The position numbers and the translations under genes are program-made. The notes beneath the pieces were generated by a model. The model had not been told where the DNA came from and did not search any database. It worked only from the letters and a program-made list of their open reading frames with translations. Shown here in pieces: positions 1 to 10,300 of a DNA stretch of 41,563 nucleotides (position 1 is its first letter; each line of letters opens with the position of its first letter). The stretch covers positions 1-41,563 of the forward strand of contig SHYY01000028.1 of assembly GCA_009692555.1 (NCBI GenBank). Reading direction: 5' to 3'. This DNA comes from Myxococcales bacterium. Its GTDB lineage: Bacteria > Myxococcota_A > Polyangia > Palsa-1104 > SHYY01.

Positions 1-1
1 C

Positions 2-133
2 AAGACGCAGTGGACCCTGCCCAGGGTGAGGCGTCAGCTCCAGCAGGTGCTCCTGCGCTGGGTGGGGACGTGCCCGCTGTGTCGCCGCGTGGTGGACGCC
101 GAAAACCTGCCGCGCGGCCCGTCAAGGATGTGA
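2..133 (+). CDS. 3' end of an unidentified protein (C-terminal 43 residues)
   Basis: The window opens inside a plus-strand gene whose last 43 codons end with TGA at 131-133. I chose this frame over the neighbouring one, which stays open to a TAG at 139-141, because nearly all its codons end in G or C, as in the other genes here; the alternative frame has near-random third positions and an Ala/Pro/Gly-rich product. The visible tail is basic and contains a Cys pair, CPLCRR, which might bind a metal. I do not recognise the family. The gene runs toward the Nudix gene, and the two stops are separated by an inverted-repeat element. Confidence 0.5.
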   Translation, partial: KTQWTLPRVRRQLQQVLLRWVGTCPLCRRVVDAENLPRGPSRM

Positions 134-148
134 TCGAGTAGTACCAGG

Positions 149-321
149 GCACCGAACGGTTTGAAACCCGGCTGCGGCGCAGCCCTGCGGGCATCTCGCG
201 GCGTACCTCCTCGCCGCTTCCCTCACCGTACAGAGAGTACGCCTCGGTCGCGTCTCCGGGGGTGCGCCACGATCTGCTCCGCATGTCTGCGCCTCGCTTC
301 GACTCTCAAACCGTTCGGTGC
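149..321. repeat. ~173 bp element with 16 bp terminal inverted repeats between convergent genes
   Basis: GCACCGAACGGTTTGA at 149-164 is an exact inverted copy of TCAAACCGTTCGGTGC at 306-321. Weaker complementarity continues inward (GGCGCAG near both arms), and there are further internal pairings: GGCTGC/GCAGCC around 170-184 and GGCGTAC (200-206) with GTACGCC (237-243). The element starts 15 bp after the left stop codon and ends 1 bp before the Nudix stop codon. It could be a MITE-like or palindromic dispersed repeat, or a large bidirectional transcription barrier. No ORF of its own and no clear target-site duplication are visible. Confidence 0.55.
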
Positions 322-322
322 T

Positions 323-772
323 CTAGCGGCTCCCCTCGCCGCCGTCGCGGAGCGCCCGCGCGCGATCGATCACCTCGGCCAGCCCGGAGGTGGTGTCGAG
401 ATCGCGCAGGTCGGCGATCGGCACGAAGCGCGCTTCGTCGGCGTCCGAGGCGGCGGCCAGGGTGCCGCGCGGCGCGGTGGCGAGGTAGTCGTGGATCACG
501 TAGTGGAAGCGCACCCGGCCCGCCTCGTCGCGGTGGACCCGCTCCACCACCTCCACCAGCGGACCGAGGGTCGCCGCCAGCCCGGTCTCCTCCGCCAGCT
601 CGCGCGCCGCCGCGTCGCGGAGCGTCTCGCCGGTGTTCACGCCGCCCCCGGGGACGCTCCACTTTCCGGCCGCTGGGGCCGCCCCGCGGCGCACCAGCAG
701 CACGCGATCCCCGTCGAGGAGGACCACCCCGACCGCGATCACCGGCCGCGCGGGGTACTCGCGCCCGCTCAC
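323..772 (-). CDS. Nudix hydrolase
   Basis: This is a 149-residue Nudix protein that would hydrolyse a nucleoside diphosphate linked to some moiety (X); the substrate cannot be told from sequence. The Nudix box is complete at about residues 43-65, with the glycine, GE, REL and EETG elements in register, preceded by the usual WSVPGG strand. Length is normal for a single-domain Nudix enzyme. The GTG start at 770-772 overlaps the stop of the upstream methyltransferase as GTGA, which implies translational coupling and decides the start. It is the last gene of the endonuclease III / methyltransferase / Nudix operon. Partnership with a DNA-repair glycosylase would fit nucleotide-pool sanitation, but that is inference. 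Confidence 0.9.
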   Translation of the reverse strand: MSGREYPARPVIAVGVVLLDGDRVLLVRRGAAPAAGKWSVPGGGVNTGETLRDAAARELAEETGLAATLGPLVEVVERVHRDEAGRVRFHYVIHDYLATAPRGTLAAASDADEARFVPIADLRDLDTTSGLAEVIDRARALRDGGEGSR

Positions 773-1491
773 TTCTTCTTGATCGTGATCGACGGGTGCA
801 GCGAGCGCGGCGTCGGAGCCATCAAGCGCGGCGACGAGGGCCGGGTGCGGCGCGGCGTCTCGCCGGTCTTGTAGTGCAGCGCCACACCGTCGCGGAGCGG
901 GAGGATGGTGGTCAGCAGATCGGGCGCCGCGAAGGCGGAGCGGTTGTAGGCGTCGACCGCGCGCGTCTCGGCGTCGTAGGTCTCCGGTGCGTCGGCCACC
1001 TTCCCACGCCAGAGAACATTGTCGGTGATGATGAAGCCACCGGGACGCACCCGCACCCGCGCCAGGTCGAGCGCCGCCGGGTAGTCGACCTTCTCCACGT
1101 CGATAAAGACCACGTCGAAGGGCCCCGCGTAGCGGGTGATCACCTCGAGCGCGTCGCCGACCTCGAAGGTCACCCGACTGGCCAGTCCGGCGCGCCCGAG
1201 CAGCTGGCGGGCCTCGGCGGAGAGCTTCGGGTCGAGGTCGGTGTGGACCACTCGCCCGCTGTCGTCCATCGCGCGGGCGAAGAACAGCGTCGAGTAGCCG
1301 AACCCCGAGCCCATCTCGAAGATGTCGCGGGCCCCGACGGAGCGGGCAACCTGCATCAGCAGCCGCCCCACCAGCGGACCGACGATCGGGAAGCCCCGCG
1401 TCGCGGCCAGCCGCTCCATGTCCGCCTGCACCGCGTCGTGGGTGGGCGCCAGGTCGAGCAAGTACGCTTCGATCCTCGGATCGGTAATCAT
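769..1491 (-). CDS. Cation-dependent O-methyltransferase (caffeoyl-CoA OMT-like)
   Basis: This 240-residue class I SAM-dependent methyltransferase belongs to the Methyltransf_3 (caffeoyl-CoA/catechol OMT) family. SAM motif I is EMGSGFG at residues 59-65, followed by the acidic ribose-binding strand (HTDLDPK). The metal-binding motifs of the family are present: FIDVEKVDY, and GGFIITDN followed by LWRGKV. The physiological acceptor is unknown; family members methylate catechols and other vicinal diols. The C-terminal ~25 residues form a Pro/Arg/Ser-rich tail ending KKK that the family normally lacks. The ATG start lies 12 bp after the endonuclease III stop, and the stop overlaps the Nudix start, so the three genes form one transcription unit. 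Confidence 0.88.
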   Translation of the reverse strand: MITDPRIEAYLLDLAPTHDAVQADMERLAATRGFPIVGPLVGRLLMQVARSVGARDIFEMGSGFGYSTLFFARAMDDSGRVVHTDLDPKLSAEARQLLGRAGLASRVTFEVGDALEVITRYAGPFDVVFIDVEKVDYPAALDLARVRVRPGGFIITDNVLWRGKVADAPETYDAETRAVDAYNRSAFAAPDLLTTILPLRDGVALHYKTGETPRRTRPSSPRLMAPTPRSLHPSITIKKK

Positions 1492-1503
1492 CGGTGTTCT
1501 CCC

Positions 1504-2187
<684 letters not shown>

Positions 2188-2259
2188 GCCGATCCCGGGT
2201 ACCGCCGCCGCGGCGGCAAGTCAAGGAACGTTTCCATTCGGTGACATCGAAGCAGGTTG

Positions 2260-2271
2260 TCCACCGGTGGA
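2260..2271. promoter_or_regulatory. Perfect 12 bp palindrome in a divergent promoter region
   Basis: TCCACCGGTGGA is a perfect palindrome in the 116 bp gap between the divergent nth and MBL-fold genes. With a two-base bulge, flanking GGT and ACC extend the symmetry. GGAA-cgt-TTCC at about 2225-2235 is a second, shorter dyad. The position would suit an operator controlling either or both genes. No clear sigma-70 hexamers are visible. Confidence 0.3.
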
Positions 2272-2303
2272 ACCATGGCGGGCGATCGCATAGAGTCGGC
2301 GGC

Positions 2304-3515
2304 GTGGCGAAACCCCGGCACGAGCTCCGTCGGCGGATGGCGGCGGTGGAGTTCTCGCTGTTCGCGGGCGCACCGGGCTCGGCGGAGGAGGTGGAGGCGC
2401 ACCTCGGACCGCTCGCCGCGGAGGTGGGCGGTGAGGCTCCGGCGCGGGTCAAGGCCCTCGGGGCGATCGGCGCGGGCAGGGGGGATCGCGCCGCCTACCG
2501 CGAGCAATTCGGCGTGTGCGGGGTGCGCCGCTTCACCGCCGCCAGCGGGGTCCGGATCTATTTCATCCCGATCGAGACCTTCCCCGAGCACGTCAACAAC
2601 CTCTACCTGATCGTCGACGGCGCGCGCACCACGCTGTTCGATGTCGGATCGCAGACCGCCCAGACCCGGGACGAGCTCGCCCGCGCCGCCGCCGTCCTCC
2701 GCACCGAGTGGGGCGAGCCGGCCGCCTTCGACCGGGTGAGCGACGTGGTGCTCTCCCACGGGCACATCGATCACTTCGGCGGCGTGGCGACGTGGCGCGA
2801 GCGCGGCGCGCGGGTGCACGTCCACGAGCTCGACGGGCGGGTGGTCACCGGCTTCGAGGAGCGGATCGTCGTCGCTGCGATGCAGGTCCGGGTGTTCCTC
2901 GAGCGCGCCGGCGTGAGCGAGGCCGATCGCGTCGAGCTCGAGCAGATGTACGTCTTCACCAAGCACCTCTTCAAGTCGGTTCCGGTCGATCGGCTGCTGG
3001 TCGACGGCGACGAGGTCAATGGTATGCGCGCGCATCACGCGCCGGGCCATTGCCCTGGGCAGATCTGCCTCCAGGTGGACAATGTGCTGCTCACCGCGGA
3101 CCACGTGCTGCCGCGGATCACGCCCCATCAATCGCCCGAGTCGATCACTCCCTACACCGGCCTCGGCACCTACCTCGAATCGCTGGAGCGCACCCACCGC
3201 CTGCCCGGGATCGATCTCGCCCTCCCCGGCCACGAGGAGCCGATCCCGGACCTCAATCGGCGGATCGCGGAGATCGTCGCCTTCCATCGCGAACGGCTGG
3301 AGAAGGTGCGCGCGCTGTGCGGCGAGTCGCGGACGCTGGCCGACGTGGCGGGCGAGCTGTTCGGGCCGCAGGCAGGCTACGGGCGCCTGCTGGCGCTGCA
3401 GGAGGCGGGAGCGCACGTCGAGTGGCTGTCGCAGCGCGGCCGGCTGGAGATCGCGAATCTGGAGGATTTGACGAAATCGGCGAATCCGGTGGTGCGCTAC
3501 CGGGCGAGCGCCTGA
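2304..3515 (+). CDS. MBL-fold metallo-hydrolase
   Basis: This ~403-residue protein has a metallo-beta-lactamase fold. The binuclear zinc motif HGHIDH is at residues 152-157; later ligands are in APGHCPGQ, TADHVL and LPGHEEP. The C-terminal ~90 residues, beginning around EIVAFHRERLEKV, look like the winged-helix tail found in LACTB2-like hydrolases. Substrates of this branch vary (thioesters, RNA, lactones), so none is assigned. I chose GTG at 2304; ATG at 2337 is an alternative and neither has a good Shine-Dalgarno. The frame stays open to 2241, but that N-terminus does not look coding. The gene converges on the PEGA gene with one base between stop codons. Confidence 0.85.
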   Translation: MAKPRHELRRRMAAVEFSLFAGAPGSAEEVEAHLGPLAAEVGGEAPARVKALGAIGAGRGDRAAYREQFGVCGVRRFTAASGVRIYFIPIETFPEHVNNLYLIVDGARTTLFDVGSQTAQTRDELARAAAVLRTEWGEPAAFDRVSDVVLSHGHIDHFGGVATWRERGARVHVHELDGRVVTGFEERIVVAAMQVRVFLERAGVSEADRVELEQMYVFTKHLFKSVPVDRLLVDGDEVNGMRAHHAPGHCPGQICLQVDNVLLTADHVLPRITPHQSPESITPYTGLGTYLESLERTHRLPGIDLALPGHEEPIPDLNRRIAEIVAFHRERLEKVRALCGESRTLADVAGELFGPQAGYGRLLALQEAGAHVEWLSQRGRLEIANLEDLTKSANPVVRYRASA

Positions 3516-3516
3516 G

Positions 3517-4323
3517 CTACCAGGTCGCGAGGGCGCTCGTCATCAGGTTGAAGCAGGCGTCGGTGGTGGAGCAGAACTCCGCCTTCTGGGTTCCGAAGAT
3601 GGCGCCGACCGTGCCGCCCGCCACCAGCACCACCGCGCCGGCAAGCACGCCCCACACCCACTTCTTCTGGAACCACTTCGCGGGCGGCAGCGGTTTGACG
3701 TAGCAGGGGTTGGTCTCGTCCTGCGGCAGCTCGATGAGCTTGACGTCGATGGTGTCGTCCTTGCCGGCCACCGCCAGCACGTTCGAGAAGAACTCCTTGT
3801 AGCAGCCCTTCTCGACCTGGACCGCGCGCGCCCCGACGTCCATCTCCACGTGGACCGGCGCCTCGCCGACATAGCGCCCGTCGATCAGCACGCGCGCGCC
3901 GGTGATGTTCGCCGTCACGTGCAGCACGCCCGAGATCGGGACCAGCTCGATCTCCAGCTTGACCACCTTCTTGGTCTTCGCCGAGAAGACGTCGATGAAG
4001 GGCGCGTAGCCGAGCTTGACGACCTTGATCGTGTGATCGCCCGCGGTGACCGGCACCGGCATCTCGATCGGCGCGTTCCCGATCATCTGTCCGTCGACGA
4101 ACACGTCGGCGCCCGGCGGCGCGCACTCCACGGTCAGGGAGTGGAGCGTCTTCGGGTCGATCGCGGAGGCCGCGCCGGGTGCCTTCTTGTCGGGCAGCGG
4201 CGCGATGTCGGGCACCGCCTCCATCGGGTCCGGCTTCTTCTTCCTCGGCTTGCCGTCAGCAACGCCCGAGGCGAGCAGCAGGAGGGGCGCGACCACGACC
4301 AGGGAGCGGAGGATCACACGCAT
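3517..4323 (-). CDS. PEGA-domain membrane/secreted protein
   Basis: The 268-residue product starts with a signal peptide (RSLVVVAPLLLLASGVADG), then a Lys/Pro-rich linker and two tandem PEGA-type beta domains: the first around VDGQMIGNAPIEMPV, the second around IDGRYVGEAPVHVEM. A hydrophobic segment near the C-terminus (VWGVLAGAVVLVAGGTVGAIF) is probably a membrane anchor, and a short tail has two Cys. PEGA domains are common in myxobacterial envelope and kinase-associated proteins and are thought to mediate surface or protein contacts. The ATG at 4321-4323 is preferred; an in-frame GTG at 4333-4335, just after the giant TPR stop, would add four residues. It is probably co-transcribed with the TPR gene. 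Confidence 0.8.
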   Translation of the reverse strand: MRVILRSLVVVAPLLLLASGVADGKPRKKKPDPMEAVPDIAPLPDKKAPGAASAIDPKTLHSLTVECAPPGADVFVDGQMIGNAPIEMPVPVTAGDHTIKVVKLGYAPFIDVFSAKTKKVVKLEIELVPISGVLHVTANITGARVLIDGRYVGEAPVHVEMDVGARAVQVEKGCYKEFFSNVLAVAGKDDTIDVKLIELPQDETNPCYVKPLPPAKWFQKKWVWGVLAGAVVLVAGGTVGAIFGTQKAEFCSTTDACFNLMTSALATW

Positions 4324-4336
4324 GATGGGGCCCACT

Positions 4337-7300
4337 TTATCGCAATGCCTTGACCCTCGCCAGCGCCTCCCGCAAACGACCGTGGGCGGGATCGAGCTCG
4401 AGCCCGCGCTCGTACATGCCGACCGCCTTTTGCGCCTCGTTCACCTTCTCGTGGATCTCGCCCAGGGCGAAGTAGACATCGGCCTTGCTCATGCCCGCCT
4501 GCGGGTCGAGGTTCTGGAGCAGCATTGAGCGGTAGATCCGCCGCGCCTTCTCCCACTCGCTCTCGGCCGCGTACAGCCGTCCCAGCGCCGCCAGCGTGGG
4601 CGCGTGGCTGGGGTCGATCTGCTGCGCCGCCTGGTAGTTCTCGAGCGCCCGCCGCGCGTTGCCGCCCGACTCGGCGATCGCCCCCATCCGGTAGTGGAAG
4701 CGCGCCACGTCCTTGCTCCTTCGCCCCTTCCCGATCGTGTCGATCAGCTTCCGGTAGAGCGGCAGCGCGTCGACGTACCGCTCGGTGGCGAAGTAGAGGT
4801 CGGCGAGCGGCTCGATCACCGTCACGTCCTCGGGGGCGAGGTCGGCCGCGCGCTCCAGGAACGGGAGCGCACCGATCGGGGAGCCGAGCTTCTCGGAGTG
4901 GATCTTCGCCAGCTCGAGCAGCAGCGGCCGCTTGTCGGCATCGGCCAGCCGCTCGCTGCGGAGCTCCACCAGATCGGCCACCCGCTGCCACTCGTTCCGG
5001 CGCCGCGCCGCGCGCTCGAGCATCTCGACGGCGCCCGCGTGACCGACGTCGGCCTCGAACGCGCTCTGGTAGCACCGCTCCGCGGCCGCCTCGCCCTCCG
5101 CAGCGCCCAGCCGCTCCTCCTCGAGCCGGCCCATCCGGTAGAACAGCTCGGCCGCATCGGCGCCGCCCGGCGAGAGCGCCACCGCCCGCTCCAGCGTCTG
5201 CTTGCAGCGATCGAGGTCGTGCGCCGCCTCGTAGATCTTCGCCAGCGAGGTGAGCGCCCGCACATTGCGCGGATCGCGCGCCAGGATCGTCTCCAGGAGC
5301 TCGGTCGCCGATCCCGCCGAGTCCAGCTTCGACTCCAGCACGTCCGCCGCGCGCACCAGCAGCGCCACCTCCCGGCTCTTGTCGCCCGCCGTGCCCGCCT
5401 GCGCCGCGTGCTGCTTCAGCGCCTCGACGAGGTCCCACCACTTCTCGGTCTGCTCGAGCACCGCCTCGAGCTCGGCGCGCGCCTCGCCGTCCTTCGGGTC
5501 CACCTCGACGATCTGCTGGTAGTAGGCCAGCGCGTCCTCGGGCGATTTCTGCTTCTCGATCGCGAGCTGGGCCAGCCGTCGCAGGATCGGCACCTGCTGC
5601 TTGCCCGCCTTGACCACACCAAGGTGGCGCACCAGCACCTCCTGCAGCGCCAGCCAGTCGCCGCGCTTGGCCTGCAGATCCTCCAGCGCGTTGAGGGCGG
5701 AGAGCGACTCGGGGGCCAGATCGAGCAGATCGCGGTAGGCGTCCACCGCGCGGTCGAGATCGCCGGTCTTCTCGGTGTGCAGCGACGCGCACAGCTCCTT
5801 CATGGCGATCTGGTCGGCGGTGGAGTCGGTGAAGCGCGCCTTCTGCTCCAGCACCGCCACCAGGTCGTTCCAGCGGCTCGCCTGCTCGTGCAGCGACGCC
5901 AGCGCGTCGAGCGCGTCGTGATCGCCTTCGTCTCCGTCGAGCACCTTCTGCCACGCCGCCACCGCGCCCGCGGGATCGCCGAGCGGCCCGCCCGAGAGCT
6001 TCGCCACCTCGGCGAGGAGCTGTTTCTTCCCCTCCAGGTCCATCTCCACCGCGGCCCGCCTGCCCAGCACCTCGCACAGCCGCGCCGACGCGTTCGCCTG
6101 GCGGTAGATCCGCTCCAGCGCCAGCAGCGCGTCGCCGGACTCGGCGTCGATCTCGAGCACCGCCAGGTAGCGCACCTCGGCCCGCGGATCGTCGCCCAGC
6201 TTGTCGTAGATTCGCGCCGCGCGGAGGCCGATCTCCTTCGCCGTCTCGGCGTGGACGCCCGCCTTCAGCACCCGCTCGAAGGCCGCCGCCGCGTCCCCCG
6301 GGCGGTGCGCCTCGGCGCCCATCCGCTCCACCTCCTCGGCCAGCGGTCCGTCGTTGGGCGTCTCCGCGAGCGCACGGGACAGCGCGTCGAGCGCGCGCAC
6401 CGGATCGTCGAGCTCCTCGTCGCACAGCTCGGCGATCCGCTGGAGCAGGCCCGATCGCTCCGGCTTCCCGACGGTGAGGCGCAGCCGGGCCTCGGCCAGC
6501 GTGACCTGCTTGGCGTGGTCGCCGTCGGTCTCGGCGAGCGGCTCGAGGATGTCGAGCACCTGCGGGGCATGGCGGTCCGAGCCCAGCATGCCCTCGAGGG
6601 AGGCGCGGGTCGGGAGGTGGCGCGGCTCGCGATCGAGGGCGTCGCGGTAGGCACTCAGCGCCCCCTCCGCGTCGCGCAGCTCGAGGCGTCTCAGCTCGCC
6701 AAGCCGGAACAGGAACTCGGCTTGCGCCGGCGGATCGTTCACCGCCTGCGCCTCCTGCTGGACCACCTTCGCCAGCTCCCGGAACTGACCCGCGCCGGCC
6801 AGGAGCCGGTCGAGCGCGCTGAGCGGGACCATCTCGTCGCCCGGCAAATCGAGCGCCTTGCGATAGCGCGAGATCGCCTTCTTTTCGTCGGAGAGCCGGC
6901 GCTCGTAGAGGTCGGCGAGCTTGAGCGCCAGGAGGCGCTGCACCTCCGGATCGAACACCGCGTCGAGGCGCTGTTCGTACAGCCCGGCGAGCTCGCCCCA
7001 CGACGACTGCTGCGCCGCGATCCGCTCCAGCTCCACGTAGCCCGTCTCGTCGTCGGCCGACTCGGCGATCAGTCGCCCCCAGGCCGAGAAGGCCGCGCCC
7101 GCGTCCTCGAGGCCGATCTCGTGCATCTCGGCGATCTCCGCCAAGAGCGCGCGCCGCGACGAGGGATCGCTCTCCGCCGTCAGCTTGAGCTCGAGCAGCT
7201 CCACCAGTGGCAGGTACTCCTCGCGCATCCGGTAGAGCGGATCGAGCACCGCGGCCGCCGCGTCGCGGGACTCCTCGCTGCGTACCAGCGCCTCGAGCGC

Positions 7301-10300
7301 CTTGCGGACGCCTTCGTGGTCGGGCGCGTCGTCGAGGAGCCGCCGGTAGCGGTCGATCGCCGACGCCGTCTCGCCCTCCTTCTCCTCTTGCACGCGGGCC
7401 GCGCGGTAGCGCAGGAGGTTGTGCTCCGCCTGCCCGCGCTTTGCCGCCGGAACCAGCGACGCCTGCCGGTCGAGCGCATCGAGGAGGTCACGCCACTGCC
7501 CCTCCTTCTCGTACAGCCGCTCGAGCGCCTGGAGCGCCTCCACGTCGCCCGCGTCACCGTCGAGAACGGCCCGGTAGGCAGTGATCGCCTCGAAGGCGTC
7601 GCCGAGCTGGTGCTCGGACACCTTCGCCATCGCGAAGCGCAGCGGCCGCTTCTCCTGGTCCGTCGACGCCAGCTCGATCTTGCGCTGGTAGATCAGCGCC
7701 AGGTCGCGGTGCGCGCCACGCGCCTGGTAGAGCCGCGCGAGCGCGTCGAGCGCGGGGCGGTCGTTCTCGTCGAGCGTGAGGATGTGCCGCCAGGTGGCGA
7801 CCGCGCGGTCGGGTTGCCGGAGAGTGTGCTCGTGCAGGTCCGCGGTGCGGTAGGCCAGCGCCTTCTGCTCCATCAGGTCGTGCGAGAGCTCGCCGCGCCG
7901 CTCCAGCACCTCCACCAGCTCCGCGTGCCGCCCGAGGCTGCCGAGCAGCCGCTCGATCGCCTTCCACGCCCCGACGTCGTCCTCGCGCACGCCCACGACC
8001 CTGCGCCAGCTCTCCACCGCCGCCGCCGCGTCACCGAGCCGCCGATCGTGGATGTCGGCCACCCGCGCATGGACCCGCGCCACCAGGTCGTAGTCGTAGC
8101 TCCCGGCAACGGCTTGCTCGAGCACCGCGACGAGGTCGTCCCAGCATTTCAGATCGACCGCGAGGTCGCACAGGTTCTGGTAGAGATCGGCCTCCTGCTC
8201 GCAGCTCCCGTCGGGGGCCTCCTCGCGCCAGGCCCGCGCCAGGGCGCTGAAGGCGAGCTTGAGATCTCCGCCGCGCTCGGCGTGGATGCGCGCGATCTCG
8301 CGGAGCAGCGCCACGCGCCGGGTCTTGTCGTCGATGAACTCCAGCTCGGCCCCGTAGATCACCACCAGCTGCGCCCACTGATCGTGGACCCTGTAGATCG
8401 GCTCCAGGATCTGGGCGATCCGGAAGCGCTGGTCGCGGTCCATGATCAGCCGTTCGAGGGCGGCGATCGCGTCCTTGTGCCGCGGATCGCGCTTCACCAC
8501 CTCCTCGTAGGCGTCGATCGCCGACGGCAGGTCGTCGAGCTCGAACTCGTGGAGCGCGGCGAGGCGGAGCTTGAGCGCGCTGCGCTGAGCCGCGTCGGCC
8601 TTCTCGAGGCGCCTTTGCAGGAGGTCCGCCAGATCGTGCCAGCGCTTCGCCTCGACGTAGAGGTGATCGAGCGCGGTGATCGCCCGCACGTCCTCGCCGT
8701 CGACGTCGAGCACGGCGCGGTAGGCGTCGATCGCCGCCGCCGGGTCCTTCAGCTTGGCCTGCTGCAGGTCGCAGATCTTGAACAGCAGCACCTTCCGCGC
8801 CGCGTTGTCGATCCCGCCCTCGGTGGCGTCGCGGTAGACGGTGAGCAGGTCCTGCCAGCGCGAGGCCCGCAGGAGCGACGCCTCGAGCAGCTGGAACGCC
8901 TGTCCGTCGTTCGGATCGGCCGCCAGGAGCCGCTTGTAGCAGACCTTGGCCTTGTCGATCGCGCCGAGGCGGCCGTCGTAGAGCGCCGCCAGCGTGCGGA
9001 GGACCTCGATCGAGGCCGGGGTCTCCTCGTAGGTCTCGGCGAGGTACTCCTCGTAGACCACCGCCAGCTCGGCGTGGCGCCCGAGCACGTTGGCCAGCCG
9101 CGCCAGCTGATCGCGCATCCCGCGGTCGGCCGGCGCCTCGCGGAACACCTTGCCGAACCAGCGGAACGCCGCCTCCAGATCCTCCAGTTGCTCCTCGTAC
9201 AGCCGGGCGATCCGCCGGGTCAGGCCGAGGCGCTTCGCGGGATCGTCGGCCGCCTCGAGCCGGATCTCGTAGATCCGGATCAGCGCCTTCCAGTCGTGGC
9301 GGGAGGCGTAGACCGGCTCCAGCACCTCGGCCGCGTCGACGCGGTGATTGGCGTCGTCGAGGAAGCGCTCGAGGGCGCCGATCACCCCGACGTGATCCGC
9401 GTCGCCGCCCATCGCGGCACGGTAGTTGTCGACGGCGCGGTCGCTGTCGGAGAGCTCCTTCTCGTAGAGCTGGCCGAGGCGAAAGCGCAGAGCCACCGCC
9501 TCGTCGAGGTCGTCCGCGAAGCCCACTCGCCGCTCGAGGAGATCGGCCAGGTCGGCGAAGCGAGCCCCCTGCTGGTACAGCTCCTCGAGTCGCTGCGCCG
9601 CTTCCGGGTCGGACGGGAACAGCTCCAGGATCTGCTCGTGGCAGGCGATCGCCTCCGACGGGCGATCGAGATCCTTCGCGCACACCCCGGCTGCGAGGGC
9701 GAGGTAGTGGCGGCGGCGCTCGTCGTCGCCCTGGGCGAGATCGGCGCGCCGGTTGTAGATCTCGAGCAGCGGCTCCAGCTCGCGCCCTTCATGGTAGAGC
9801 GACTCGAGCGCGTCGAGCGCCTTCGGGTGCTCGGGCGCACCGTCGAGCACGCGCCGGAAATAGTCGCGTGCGGTGGCGCGGTCGCCGAGTGTGCGCGCTT
9901 CGGAGGCGATGGCGAGGTAGACCCGCTCTTGCACCTTGGAGTCGAGGATGTCGGCGCCCAGCTCGCGGTAGAGCGTTACCTGCTCGGCGCGCATCCCGGT
10001 TTGACCCGCCAGGTGCTCGATCCCGTCGAGGAGCTGGCCGAGCTCGCTCTCGGCGACGGCGATCCGGGACGCCCGCGACAGCGCGTCCAGGGCCGCCTTG
10101 GGGTTTCCGCCCTGCTCGCGCAGGCGCGCCACCTTGCGCAGCCGCGCGATCCGCTCGTGGGGGTCGGGGGAGTGCTCCGCAAAGAGCTCGGAGAGCTGGC
10201 AGAGCATCTCCAGATCGCCGCCCTTGGCCTCGTAGATCGGCTCCAGCACCTCGGCCGCGCGCAGGCGCAGCTCGTCGTCCCTCAGCATCCGCTCGAGGCC

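Noticed and set aside
1..141. An alternative C-terminal reading frame ending with TAG at 139-141
   Set aside because: Third codon positions are close to random, and the product is Ala/Pro/Gly-rich. The frame ending at 133 has the GC-rich third positions seen in all genes here.
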